Positions 43,882 through 53,435 of a stretch of 64,000 bases of DNA are shown piece by piece; within the stretch, counting starts at the first letter, position 1, and every line of letters starts with the position of its first letter. The notes under the pieces are model-generated. The model searched no databases and was not told where the DNA came from. It saw only the letters and a program-made list of their open reading frames with translations. This DNA is from Sphingobacteriaceae bacterium GW460-11-11-14-LB5 (GTDB lineage: Bacteria > Bacteroidota > Bacteroidia > Sphingobacteriales > Sphingobacteriaceae), in the NCBI GenBank assembly GCA_002151545.1, contig CP021237.1, positions 5,580,001 through 5,644,000 of the forward strand, given 5' to 3'. The position numbers and the translations under genes are program-made.

Positions 43882-46773
43882 CTAATTCAAAATATCACGT
43901 ATATCTTCCTTGCTGAGCGATTTAAAGAAACTCTCTTCAGTGGTAATTAAAGAATTGGCGAGCGATTTTTTGCGGTTTTGCAAGGCCAGTATTTTCTCTT
44001 CAACGGTGTCTTTTGCGATGAATTTGTAAATGAAAACCTTTTTATCCTGACCGATACGGTGCGTTCTATCAATGGCTTGTTGTTCTACTGCCGGGTTCCA
44101 CCATGGATCGAGGATAAAAACATAATCGGCCTGAGTTAGGTTTAAACCCACGCCACCCGCTTTTATAGAGATTAAGAAGACCTTCAATTCGGTATTCTGC
44201 TGAAATTCGGAAACAATTTCACCCCGGTTACGCGTTGCACCATCCAAATAAGCAAAAGGGATATGCTCCGCCTCAAAATGTTTTTTGAAGATATCGAGGT
44301 GTTTTACAAACTGAGAAAAAACCAAAACCTTATGTCCGCCTTTAAGCACATTATCCAGTGTGTGGATCACGTTTTCAAACTTTCCAGAATCTGAAACATA
44401 AGCCCCGTCAATCATTATGGGGTGATTGGCCAGCTGACGTAAGGCGGTTAATCCCTGTAAAAGCTGCACCTGTTTCTGCGCGAAAGTTCCATCGTCCATG
44501 CTCTGCAATAAATCGTTGCGGTAGGCTGATTTTGTTTTCTCGTAATAAGCAGCCTGATCTTCGCTCATGTCGCAGTAAATTACCTGTTCCGTTTTAGGTG
44601 GTAATTCTGCCGCCACCTGCTCTTTCGTTCTGCGGAGTACAAATGGCTTGATAATCGATTGTAGTTTGCGCGCTTTTTCTTCGTCCTTTTTCTTTTCTAT
44701 GGCTTGTACATATTCTTCATAGAAAAATGCTTGTGTACCCAATAAACCTGGGTTTAAAAAGGTTAACTGCGACCATAAATCGCTTACTGAATTTTCTACG
44801 GGCGTACCGCTCAAAATCAGTTTATGTTTCGATTTTAAGCTTCTCACGGCTTTGAACGATTTTGATGCCGGGTTTTTAATATTCTGACTTTCATCAAGAA
44901 TAATGTAGTTGAAATAAAAGTTTTTCAGTTCATCTACATCCACTCGGGTTACACCGTAGGTGGTAATGATAATATCGTAATTGGCAAAATTGGCTACATC
45001 TTTATTTCGGTTAGTACCCGTATGTGCCAGTATTTTTAGCTTTGGAGTGAATTTTTTAGCCTCTGTTAACCAGTTATAAATTAAAGAGGTAGGCATGATG
45101 ATAAGTGAGGTCGTTTGCGTTTCAAGCAATTGATCGTCTTCCTTCACTTTTTGCAGCATGGCTAATGTTTGGATGGTTTTACCCAAACCCATATCGTCGG
45201 CCAAACAACCACCGAAATTGTATTCGCGTAAAAAGCTGAACCAGTTATAACCGGCTTTCTGGTAATCGCGTAAACTGCCCTTAAAATGAACAGGCATTTG
45301 CGTATCGGCGATATCTTCGAAATCTGATAAGCGCTGCAACTTACGCTCAAGTGTCACGTTAGCTAAACTATCTTCGGCCAAATCGTTGATTAAACCGATA
45401 TGGTGTTTCTTTAATTTCAGCGTTTTTCCGGCCTCTGCCAAACTGAACAAACTACCGTATTGCGTAAACCATTTATCGGGAATAATGGCCACTTCGCCAT
45501 CGGGCAATAAAAATTCCCGCTTTTTGTGTAGGATATGTTGTTTTAGCGAAAGAAAAGGAATCTGGTATTTTCCGAACCATACCACAGCATGGATATCGAA
45601 CCAATCGTTTCCTTCTTTAACTTCAAGATCGATTTTGCTGGCACCGAAAACAAATTTTTTCTGGCCTGTGGCCTGTTCAATTTCGTAACCTGCTGCCTGT
45701 AAAAGTTCGATATGTTCGTTTACCCAATTAATGGCTGCATAACTCGGGTTTTCATCAGCTGAAATCACTTCCAGGTTACTAAACAGCGAGCTTGTTTTTT
45801 TTAATCCTAATGATAATAACAGATTGAACTGTTTTTTCTCCCATTCTGCCGAACGTTTAATGCGGTGGAAAATATAGTTATCGGCCGTTTTTTCTAAACG
45901 TACGGTTACTTTATGCGCATTTTCTACAGGGAAAATATATTCGCCGTATTTAAAGTACAACTGAATCTGAGAAAGTCCGCCATCCACATACAAAACTTTA
46001 ATTACAGGTGTGGCTTCAAACTGTTCGGTTCTGATTTCGAAACCTTCGGCATACACATGGTGTTTTTCTATTAAAGGGGCAACAAACTTTTCAAAGTAAG
46101 TAGCTTCGGTTGTTTTGGGTATGGCAATAAAGCGTTTATTTAAAAAGGGTTGCAGTTTTTTCCCTTCAATATCCTGATCAAAAAAGTACAATACATCGTT
46201 AAGCAATAGCCACGCAGGTTTGTTACTGATAATCTGCGCTTCTTTAAACATAAATTCGATGCGTAGATTCTGATACTTGATGGTCGGGAAATAACGTGTT
46301 TCCGTTTCATTTCGGCGGAAATGAAAAAGGATAGAGGCGGGCTCATCGGCCAGTTCGATTTTACGTTCTACCGGCCAGCCATCTTTGTCCATTACATAAA
46401 GCTCGTTTTTAACCTTTAAAAGCTCTAAAGCTTCGGCAAGTTTCTTTTCGATTTTAGGGCGAACATTTTCGTAAAATTTATTGTCGAAAATTTTAGTGAA
46501 AAACTCAGTTGGCCTGATTAGTTTCTTGTAATATTTTTTAATCAGCGAGTCTTGCTCAATGTCATCTAAAATCTTGATCAGCTTATAATCAATATCACTT
46601 AAACAGGCATTAAATTCTTCTGCGGTATGTGTGAAAATCCGTTGATAGGTAAAAGAAAAATCTCCTTGTGGATTGAGCTGAACAACGTGAGGTTCAATTA
46701 AATAGCCCAAGTACTCATGTTTGCACAAAGAGTACACCACTTTACAGGCTTTAGAACTATCGACACGTAACAT
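43882..46773 (-). CDS. SNF2-family DEAD/DEAH-box helicase
   Basis: A 963-aa protein. The N-terminal 480 residues are unlike known domains apart from a SNF2-associated region rich in beta strands. The helicase core follows: motif I DDMGLGKTIQTL, Ia IIMPTSLIYNW, II DESQNIKN, III LSGTPVENS, and the second lobe with VLVFSQFVKH, FLISIKAGGVGLNLTQAD and DRTHRIGQDKKVFIYK. Members move along or remodel protein-DNA complexes. It is monocistronic and starts 280 bp from the divergent porP gene. A bare SNF2 protein also occurs in some defence islands, but no companion genes support that here. Confidence 0.93.
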   Translation of the reverse strand: MLRVDSSKACKVVYSLCKHEYLGYLIEPHVVQLNPQGDFSFTYQRIFTHTAEEFNACLSDIDYKLIKILDDIEQDSLIKKYYKKLIRPTEFFTKIFDNKFYENVRPKIEKKLAEALELLKVKNELYVMDKDGWPVERKIELADEPASILFHFRRNETETRYFPTIKYQNLRIEFMFKEAQIISNKPAWLLLNDVLYFFDQDIEGKKLQPFLNKRFIAIPKTTEATYFEKFVAPLIEKHHVYAEGFEIRTEQFEATPVIKVLYVDGGLSQIQLYFKYGEYIFPVENAHKVTVRLEKTADNYIFHRIKRSAEWEKKQFNLLLSLGLKKTSSLFSNLEVISADENPSYAAINWVNEHIELLQAAGYEIEQATGQKKFVFGASKIDLEVKEGNDWFDIHAVVWFGKYQIPFLSLKQHILHKKREFLLPDGEVAIIPDKWFTQYGSLFSLAEAGKTLKLKKHHIGLINDLAEDSLANVTLERKLQRLSDFEDIADTQMPVHFKGSLRDYQKAGYNWFSFLREYNFGGCLADDMGLGKTIQTLAMLQKVKEDDQLLETQTTSLIIMPTSLIYNWLTEAKKFTPKLKILAHTGTNRNKDVANFANYDIIITTYGVTRVDVDELKNFYFNYIILDESQNIKNPASKSFKAVRSLKSKHKLILSGTPVENSVSDLWSQLTFLNPGLLGTQAFFYEEYVQAIEKKKDEEKARKLQSIIKPFVLRRTKEQVAAELPPKTEQVIYCDMSEDQAAYYEKTKSAYRNDLLQSMDDGTFAQKQVQLLQGLTALRQLANHPIMIDGAYVSDSGKFENVIHTLDNVLKGGHKVLVFSQFVKHLDIFKKHFEAEHIPFAYLDGATRNRGEIVSEFQQNTELKVFLISIKAGGVGLNLTQADYVFILDPWWNPAVEQQAIDRTHRIGQDKKVFIYKFIAKDTVEEKILALQNRKKSLANSLITTEESFFKSLSKEDIRDILN

Positions 46774-47053
46774 TGATTGGTTTAAAATTTTTTCTAAGCT
46801 AAGCGCTTAAAAAACTTTAAACTTACAATATTTTGAGGTTACATCAAAAGAAGTATCGGTTTTTGAAGTAAAAATTATCAGTTTTTTCTCGAAATCTTAA
46901 AGAACGCTTAAATGCAGATGTTGGATGGAGCGCTATTTGAAGTTAAAGGACAGATAAATATTAAATACTTTATAATTGGCTACAACTTATTATCTTAGTC
47001 CTTGTATTGATAGGCTTTCTTTATCAATCCATTAACGCATCACTAAGGTTTAA

Positions 47054-48064
47054 ATGAAATTTTTTTACGCGCTCTCTCTGCTTGCCTGCTTACATTTTTG
47101 TAGCTATGCGCAAGAAATCCCCCGGAGCACCCAATATATTTTTAACAATATTTTGCTGAACCCTGCACTATCGGGAATAGATAATTACACAGATTTAAAA
47201 ATAGGTTTACGTAAACAGTGGAGTGGATTAGAAGGTGCACCAAGTACGCAATACCTTTCTTTAAGTACCGCTATTGGCGAAGATTTTGTTCGGAGCAATG
47301 TAAACTCATTTGCCGGGAATGGCGATAATCCAATGAGCAGAAGTTTTGTAAACAGCTATACTGCAGCGGAACCTCACCACGGAATTGGCCTGGTGGCCAT
47401 GACTGATAAAGCAGGATTAGTTCGGCAGACCAATGTAAACTTAACCTATGCCTATCATTTGGGTATTACAAATGAAGTAAATTTATCAGTTGGTTTATCT
47501 GGCGGATTTAAATCAATTAGTGTTGATGTGCGCGGAATTATAGCTGACGAGTCGGGTGACCCTTTATTCTCTGCCGATTACAACAATAAAATCAGACCCG
47601 ATATTGGTGCAGGTATTTGGCTATATAGCCCAAGGTTTTTTGCTGGTGTTTCGGCTAAACAGCTTATTGGAAATAAAAGCAGCATTGTCAATAACCAGGT
47701 TAAAACCAGCCCATATCAAGCAGCTACTTTTTATGGAACAGCGGGCTATAAAATATTTCTGGATGAGGATATCGCAATGATCCCGTCTGGTTTGATTTCG
47801 TATTGGGCCAACTCTCCGGCTACTTTTGATGCGAATTTGAAATTTGCCTATCAGGATAAATTCTGGGTTGGAACCAGTTTCAGGAACAACGATTCTTTTT
47901 CACTTCTGGCCGGACTTAACATTGCATCGTTAGTAAACCTAAGTTATTCGTATGATGTAAATACTTCAGGTTTACGCTCGGTAAATAATGGCACGCACGA
48001 AATTGTGCTGGGTATTTTATTAAACAACCGTTATCAGGTAGTTTGCCCGAGCAGGCAGTTTTAA
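47054..48064 (+). CDS. Type IX secretion system PorP/SprF family protein
   Basis: A 336-aa outer-membrane barrel protein with signal peptide LLACLHFCSYAQ. The N-terminal IPRSTQYIFNNILLNPALSGIDNYTDLKIGLRKQW-type region (NPALSG and the RKQW motif) is the PorP/SprF signature. SprF-like proteins attach to a particular type B sorting-domain cargo and help it cross the outer membrane. Its cargo is probably the convergent neighbour, whose sorting domain is of that type; the two genes overlap by 4 bp at their stops. Confidence 0.92.
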   Translation: MKFFYALSLLACLHFCSYAQEIPRSTQYIFNNILLNPALSGIDNYTDLKIGLRKQWSGLEGAPSTQYLSLSTAIGEDFVRSNVNSFAGNGDNPMSRSFVNSYTAAEPHHGIGLVAMTDKAGLVRQTNVNLTYAYHLGITNEVNLSVGLSGGFKSISVDVRGIIADESGDPLFSADYNNKIRPDIGAGIWLYSPRFFAGVSAKQLIGNKSSIVNNQVKTSPYQAATFYGTAGYKIFLDEDIAMIPSGLISYWANSPATFDANLKFAYQDKFWVGTSFRNNDSFSLLAGLNIASLVNLSYSYDVNTSGLRSVNNGTHEIVLGILLNNRYQVVCPSRQF

Positions 48065-51000
48065 CGTAAAAGGGTTATACTACCACCCAATGGTTTACAT
48101 TCAGCCCGCAAATCGATCACATAATAATAAACACCTGCCGGTAATTCCTTATCCCTAAACCTGCCATCAAAAGGTTTTGTGTAATTACCGATTGATTCGT
48201 ACACCAATTGCCCACCCCGGGTATAAATTTTAATGTTGGTGCCTTTAAAATCTGGTAAACCCCTAACTTGCCAAACATCGTTCATACCATCACCATTTGG
48301 GGTCATGGTATTGGTAACCTCTAAATTGTCGTGTGTTACCTCTACATGTACTTTGGTAAATTCGCTGGTACAGGAACCCAATTTTCGCCGCACAAAATAA
48401 TCGGCTGTTTTGGCGACTTTAAATTTAAATATCCCGTTGGTGTTTTCTAAAAACGGTTTGGTATCATCAATTTTTTCAAAGAGCTGGTAAGTTCCTTCTT
48501 CTGGTGCAATTACAGGTAAAACGATATCAGAAACATAACAAACACGTAAGTCGTTAATGATGGGAGCCAGGATTTTAAAAGGTTCGTCTACTACCGTATA
48601 AGCCTCGCTGATCGCATAACCACAAGATGTTTTGTCTTTTACCTCTAAGCGATACGTACCTGCACCAACATTAATCAGATCCTGGGTATACTGAACGGCT
48701 TCGCCAGCTTCGTTTATCCATTTAAAATCATAACCTGGTACACCACCAATTACCTGTATGCCTTTAACAGAACCTCTCTGTAAGGTACAGCCATCTTTAA
48801 TTACGGTTGCAGTATTGGATACGATGTTTAGTTTTGGTGTAATATTGATGGCATAAGGTCCTAAAACTGTTTCGCAATTGTTTACATCATAAGCGAACAT
48901 TCTGTAATTGCCTCCAGGCAAATTTTTCAGTTCAATCATGTTCCCTGTTTTGGTTGCTCCGGCAACTGTAGCGCCTGATTCATCTACCCATTTAAACAAT
49001 GTTGGAAGAACGGAACTGAAGTTTAGGTTGATACTTCCGTTAATCAGTTCACAGGTGGTATTATTAACGGTTGGTGTGAAAGTATAAACCGTTGGTGTTA
49101 ATGCATCCACTCTAAAAGGTTTGTCTAAAGTGCAGGTATATAGCGAATTGCTGGCCCTTAAGGTATAAGTGCCTGGTGCAAGGTCAATCATTTTTATAGA
49201 CATTCCGGGCGAGTACGGTCCTTTTTTAATGCTTTGTCCGGTTGGGCTTAACCACTCGTAGGTATCGGCATTGGTAATCGACACACCATCAATAACACCA
49301 TTGTTAACACCGCATCGGGCTGGTGTAACTGTTCCTCCGTTAATGGCAACATCACTATAAGTGCCGATAAAGAAAGATGAAGAAACTGGTGAACATTGAC
49401 CTTCATCAGAAACAGATAAGGTATAGTTGCCGCCTCCTACATTTTCAAGATCCAGCGTAGTTGATACCACATCTGTACCTAAAATCCCTGTGATCGGATC
49501 ACGTTTAAACCATTTGTAGCTTAGGGTACCCGTTGCATCTGTAATGGTAATACCTACAATAGCCCCGTTTTCTTTACCACATGCTGCAGAAGTAGTTTTA
49601 GTGGGATTCCCAATTTTAGGTTGAGGTTTCCTTTTAACCGTTATCGGATCAGAATCTAATGAGCAGTTTGCCTCATCCGATACTTTTACGAAGTAAGTAC
49701 CTTCAGGTAAACTAGCGGGGTTACTTCTGCTTGCCACAGCATTTGTTGCCGTATTTATCCATTCGTATTTTAGCACACCTTTCCCTCTTAAAACCTCAGC
49801 GGTAAAGGTAAAAGTAGTTTGTCCACACGCAGGCGAAACCGGCAGGATAGCAGGTTTGGTTAACTTTTGATCTTTGATGATAAACACCGATGGGAATGCT
49901 TTACAGCCATCATCAACAGTTACTTCGTAAGTGCCGACATCTAAATTAGAGATGCTCTGTGTGTTCCCTTTAGGTACGCGACTACCATCGGTTTCTATTT
50001 TTACCCAGCTAAAAGTAAAACCCTCACGCACTTCGGGAATGGTGATTGATCCGTTAGCACTACAGGTTACAGGTTCTACAATCGCTTCATTTGGTAATAA
50101 TTCAGCCGTAGAGAAAGGAGAGGTGGTGGCATTTAACAAACTCGCTGTTGCGGTAACCATACCGCTAAGGTTTCCGTTGTATTCCCAGCGGCCATCACTA
50201 CCAGCCTGTACGGTAGCAATATAGGTTTTACCTTCGCAAATGCCCTGGCAGTTTACGGTATAAAATAATTCTACTTCTGAGTTGGGGGTAGCTTTACCCG
50301 AAACATAATTGCTGCGTTTTTTTAGCACCTGAATATATGGTTGCAGTATGCTTAATGTTTTTCCGATCCCAAACGTTTTATTGCAAAAGAAACTGTTTCT
50401 CGTAATTTTTACAGGCTTTGACGACACCGTTTCGACACCAAAGTTGTTGTTGGCAATTAAGTTCGCTTCAGCTGGTGTTGCCCCACCAATAGTTCCGCCT
50501 GCACCCAACTCTATTTTTACGCCAATACCATTACCCATTGCCACGGTTCCGGCGGCATCGGTGCCTATGGCATTACCGGTTAGAATAAAGTCTGAATTGG
50601 TAATCGAAACGCCTGTAGTTCTGTTTCCTCCGATAATGTTGTTCCGCACATAAAGTGCTGTATTGATGGCGTTAACTTTTAAACCTGCAATTTCTAAAGC
50701 AGAAGAAGAAAGAAATATCGGTAAGTCATGGAAGTCTTTTTTGCCCGTATAATCAACCCCAATTTTGTTATTGATTACATTAACATCGAACCTTGCGTTA
50801 GTGGAGTAGGATGATCGGGTGATGTCAACATTAATCCGGTTTGCGGCAATTACGTTTCCTTCACCAGCATTATCACCGCCCACATCCAGTGCGCTATCGT
50901 ATAAATTGGCCGAAATACCAAAAACATTTGTATTTGGGGTTATTCCATCATATATCACCCCGATTAAGTTCGATTGGATTTTAATTTTGGTGGCCGTGAT

Positions 51001-51591
51001 GGTGGTGAAAAAAAAGCTGTTCTGAACAATGATACCGTTAATATTTCCTCCAATAACATTTCCTTTCCCCGGAGCCCCAATGGTAATATTATTTGCACGA
51101 TAATCGATCACAATTCCTGAGCCTTGCGCCATATTTACATTTTGTAAATTATTAATGGTGGCAAAATTCCTGATGTACAAACCATAAACTTCAACCCCTG
51201 TAGTTTGGACCTGCGTGGATGACGACTGGCCAATTACCAGTCCCGAAAATGTGGAATTAGGATATTCTGGCTCTAAAATTACCTTGGCTCCGGAAACGCC
51301 AAGTGCAGGCCATGCTGCCTGAGAGGTGCCATCAATAACTACATTTGAAGAGACAATAGGTAGTGCTGAACGCAACCTGATGGTGCGGTTAGCGTTGTCG
51401 CTAGGTGTACCCGGTAAATTAAAGTTAATGGTAAATGTAGTTACTCTATTGGCTATGGCGGCTTGTGTCAATGCTTCCCTTAACGTGCCAGGACCGCTAT
51501 CGGCATTACTGGTTACTACATAAGTTTGGGCGTAGCTATTACTAAAGAAAAATAAGCCGGCAAAGAGGGCTAGAAGTTTTGAGAAGCGCAT
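48061..51591 (-). CDS. T9SS type B cargo with beta-helix and SprB-like repeats
   Basis: A 1176-aa surface or secreted protein. A signal peptide (LLALFAGLFFFSNSYAQ) leads to a 'CSLREAL'-like start (VVTSNADSGPGTLREALTQAA) and a right-handed parallel beta-helix region (about residues 30-420). Then come about six Cys-bounded repeats of 65-75 aa with GTYEVTV, GTYFVKVSD, GNYTLSVSD, GTYTLRAS, GNYRMFAYD and GTYRLEVKD endings. The C-terminus TMTPNGDGMNDVWQV ... ELPAGVYYYVIDL is the gliding-motility-associated (CHU_C) sorting domain. The frame extends to a TTG at 51612; the ATG at 51591 gives the proper signal. Probably an adhesin. Confidence 0.92.
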   Translation of the reverse strand: MRFSKLLALFAGLFFFSNSYAQTYVVTSNADSGPGTLREALTQAAIANRVTTFTINFNLPGTPSDNANRTIRLRSALPIVSSNVVIDGTSQAAWPALGVSGAKVILEPEYPNSTFSGLVIGQSSSTQVQTTGVEVYGLYIRNFATINNLQNVNMAQGSGIVIDYRANNITIGAPGKGNVIGGNINGIIVQNSFFFTTITATKIKIQSNLIGVIYDGITPNTNVFGISANLYDSALDVGGDNAGEGNVIAANRINVDITRSSYSTNARFDVNVINNKIGVDYTGKKDFHDLPIFLSSSALEIAGLKVNAINTALYVRNNIIGGNRTTGVSITNSDFILTGNAIGTDAAGTVAMGNGIGVKIELGAGGTIGGATPAEANLIANNNFGVETVSSKPVKITRNSFFCNKTFGIGKTLSILQPYIQVLKKRSNYVSGKATPNSEVELFYTVNCQGICEGKTYIATVQAGSDGRWEYNGNLSGMVTATASLLNATTSPFSTAELLPNEAIVEPVTCSANGSITIPEVREGFTFSWVKIETDGSRVPKGNTQSISNLDVGTYEVTVDDGCKAFPSVFIIKDQKLTKPAILPVSPACGQTTFTFTAEVLRGKGVLKYEWINTATNAVASRSNPASLPEGTYFVKVSDEANCSLDSDPITVKRKPQPKIGNPTKTTSAACGKENGAIVGITITDATGTLSYKWFKRDPITGILGTDVVSTTLDLENVGGGNYTLSVSDEGQCSPVSSSFFIGTYSDVAINGGTVTPARCGVNNGVIDGVSITNADTYEWLSPTGQSIKKGPYSPGMSIKMIDLAPGTYTLRASNSLYTCTLDKPFRVDALTPTVYTFTPTVNNTTCELINGSINLNFSSVLPTLFKWVDESGATVAGATKTGNMIELKNLPGGNYRMFAYDVNNCETVLGPYAINITPKLNIVSNTATVIKDGCTLQRGSVKGIQVIGGVPGYDFKWINEAGEAVQYTQDLINVGAGTYRLEVKDKTSCGYAISEAYTVVDEPFKILAPIINDLRVCYVSDIVLPVIAPEEGTYQLFEKIDDTKPFLENTNGIFKFKVAKTADYFVRRKLGSCTSEFTKVHVEVTHDNLEVTNTMTPNGDGMNDVWQVRGLPDFKGTNIKIYTRGGQLVYESIGNYTKPFDGRFRDKELPAGVYYYVIDLRAECKPLGGSITLLR

Positions 51592-51782
51592 AAAATTGTT
51601 TGGTACAGCCAAAATACAAATAAACTATTTAGTGGCTAGCGTTTTAGTGAAACAAACCTACATTATTTTTCTTAAAAATAGTTGGCACACGTATGCTGGT
51701 TTAGAAATGGGTTTATGTGAAATAGTCAAGGTAGAAAATTTTCACATTCCACTATTTTACTTTGATTTCGCGCCGCGCAGGG

Positions 51783-51950
51783 CAGGGAGGTTTCAAAGTA
51801 GTTATGAAAGCTCGCTCCCTATGGCGGGAAGCTTTCATGACCTTAATGATTTCGTGCCTCCATAGGCGGGAAGGTTTCATGACCTGTAGGATGGTTACTC
51901 ACATAAGGAGGAAGGTTTCTACAAATGCTAGTTTACCCTCCTTTCTAAGG
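51783..51950 (+). repeat. Four exact-length copies of a 42-bp tandem repeat
   Basis: Units begin at 51783, 51825, 51867 and 51909, each 42 bp. Units 2 and 3 share CGGGAAGSTTTCATGACCT; all end in TATGG, ATAGG or TAAGG, and begin with an RGGRAGGTTTC-like block. A partial unit precedes (GATTTCGCGCCGCGCAGGG, ending 51782). Because 42 is a multiple of three, a plus-strand frame stays open with a 14-aa period (REAFMTLMISCLHR, REGFMTCRMVTHIR), but it has no promoter or family and is probably not a gene. The gap 51592-52024 holds otherwise only the terminator below. Confidence 0.8.
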
Positions 51951-51970
51951 AGCGAAAGCAAATCAGCCTA

Positions 51971-52004
51971 AAACAAAAAAGGCATCCTGAAAACAGAATG
52001 CCTT
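51971..52004 (-). terminator. Terminator of the RND efflux operon
   Basis: On the minus strand AAGGCATTCTG pairs with CAGGATGCCTT (one G-T or mismatch position) over a 4-nt loop, followed by TTTTTTGTTT. Confidence 0.85.
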
Positions 52005-52024
52005 AAAAATTGGTTAATTATTTT

Positions 52025-53425
52025 TTATTTCCAGCCACCGCCTAATGCACGGTATAAGTTTACAACCGATTGTAGTTTTTGTAATCGATCGTTAATGCCA
52101 CTTAATTGAGCTGTTAACAAACTTTGTTCTGAAGTTAATACATCCGTATAGTTTGTTGCCGAACTATAACGTAATAATTCTTTGGTAAAATCGACTGCTT
52201 TGGTCAAAGAAGCGATTTGTTTTGCCCTTGTTTCTTCTTTTTCTGAAGCGGTTTGATAAGCGTACAAAGCATTCGATACTTCCTGTCCACCGGTTAACAA
52301 CGTTTGTTGAAAGTTATAAAAAGCAATTTGCTGATTAGCTTCGGCTGTTTTTAAGCGGGCCTTGTTTGCTCCTTTTGCAAAAATGGGCTGTGTTAAACCA
52401 CCAACCAGATTATAGAAGATCGATTTGCTGAAGAAATCCTGTAATTGCAGACTTGATAAACCACCTGCTGCAGTAATGGTTAAAGCAGGATAAAAATAAG
52501 CTTTCGCTACGTTTGTGTTTTCAAAAGCTGATCGGAACCCAAATTCAGCAGCGATCACATCCGGACGGTTTTTTAACAATTGTGCAGAAACGCCGGTTTG
52601 TAAATTAGCATAAGGGGTTTGCTGATCTAAGGTCGTGCGGTTAATCGCATTTGGCGCTTTAGCAACCAAAACACTAAGCGCATTTTCAGCTTCTTTAATG
52701 CTTCTTTTTAAATCGGGCAAGGTTACCTGAGCAGCGTATAAATTGGCTTCACTCTGTACCACTGCTGCACCATTAACTACAGCCCCTTGTTTTAAGGCTT
52801 TCATGGTTTCAACATCCTGCGTTCTTACCTTAATGGTTTGCTCGGTAATGGCCAGTTGTTTGTCAAGCGCCAATAAAGTGTAATAATTGTTGGCAATAGT
52901 GGCAATTAACTGAGTTTGAACAGCACGTTTTGCTGCATCGCTTTGTAATAAAGTAGCGTAAGCGCCACGTTTTGCACTGCTTAATTTTCCCCAAATATCA
53001 GCTTCCCAACTGGTACTCAGTTGTGCTTTATAAGTTTGGGTTTCCAGATTGATGTTAATCCCTGCCGGAAAATTCTGCGCTGCTGCTGAAGCTTTATTGT
53101 CGGTTACATTTACATCAGCCTGTAAGCTGGGTAATAATGCCCCACGGCTTTGTATTAAGGTAGCTTCGGCAATTTTAATACGCTCGATCGCCTGTTTCAG
53201 GTCTAAATTTTCATTTATTCCTTGTTGGATCAGCGACTGTAACGTGGTATCCGAGAACAACGTTTTCCATTGCAGATCGGCAATAGTGGTTGTATCTGTT
53301 GTATTGTTATCACGGTATAAACCTTCGCTCTTTAGCTGCGGACGCTCGTATTTTTTAGTTACGCAGGCGCTTAGGCTGAGGATGGCTAAACCGATTAATA
53401 TGGAATGCTTATATCTAAATTTCAT
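52025..53425 (-). CDS. RND efflux outer-membrane factor (NodT/OprM family)
   Basis: A 466-aa TolC-like lipoprotein, the outer duct of a tripartite pump. The signal ends LSLSAC, giving a lipid-bearing Cys at about residue 21. Two repeats of the outer membrane efflux fold are visible (LKQAIERIKIAEATLIQSRGALLPSL and NRPDVIAAEFGFRSAFENTNVAKAYFYPALTI), and it ends NLYRALGGGWK as usual. The start is the ATG at 53425; a TTG three codons upstream is less likely. It begins 10 bp after the RND gene stop, third in the operon. Confidence 0.93.
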   Translation of the reverse strand: MKFRYKHSILIGLAILSLSACVTKKYERPQLKSEGLYRDNNTTDTTTIADLQWKTLFSDTTLQSLIQQGINENLDLKQAIERIKIAEATLIQSRGALLPSLQADVNVTDNKASAAAQNFPAGININLETQTYKAQLSTSWEADIWGKLSSAKRGAYATLLQSDAAKRAVQTQLIATIANNYYTLLALDKQLAITEQTIKVRTQDVETMKALKQGAVVNGAAVVQSEANLYAAQVTLPDLKRSIKEAENALSVLVAKAPNAINRTTLDQQTPYANLQTGVSAQLLKNRPDVIAAEFGFRSAFENTNVAKAYFYPALTITAAGGLSSLQLQDFFSKSIFYNLVGGLTQPIFAKGANKARLKTAEANQQIAFYNFQQTLLTGGQEVSNALYAYQTASEKEETRAKQIASLTKAVDFTKELLRYSSATNYTDVLTSEQSLLTAQLSGINDRLQKLQSVVNLYRALGGGWK

Positions 53426-53435
53426 GATTTTCAAA

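Noticed and set aside
43882..46773. SNF2 helicase as part of a defence system
   Set aside because: No phospholipase-D-like, methyltransferase or nuclease partner is adjacent; neighbours are a DUF2892 protein and a T9SS gene.
51783..51950. CRISPR array
   Set aside because: The units are contiguous 42-mers with partial similarity along their length, not repeats of 28-37 bp separated by unique spacers, and no cas gene is present.
51596..51971. Plus-strand frames through the 42-bp array with a 14-aa period
   Set aside because: They stay open because the unit is a multiple of three. No promoter, ribosome site or family was found, and other frames are open too.
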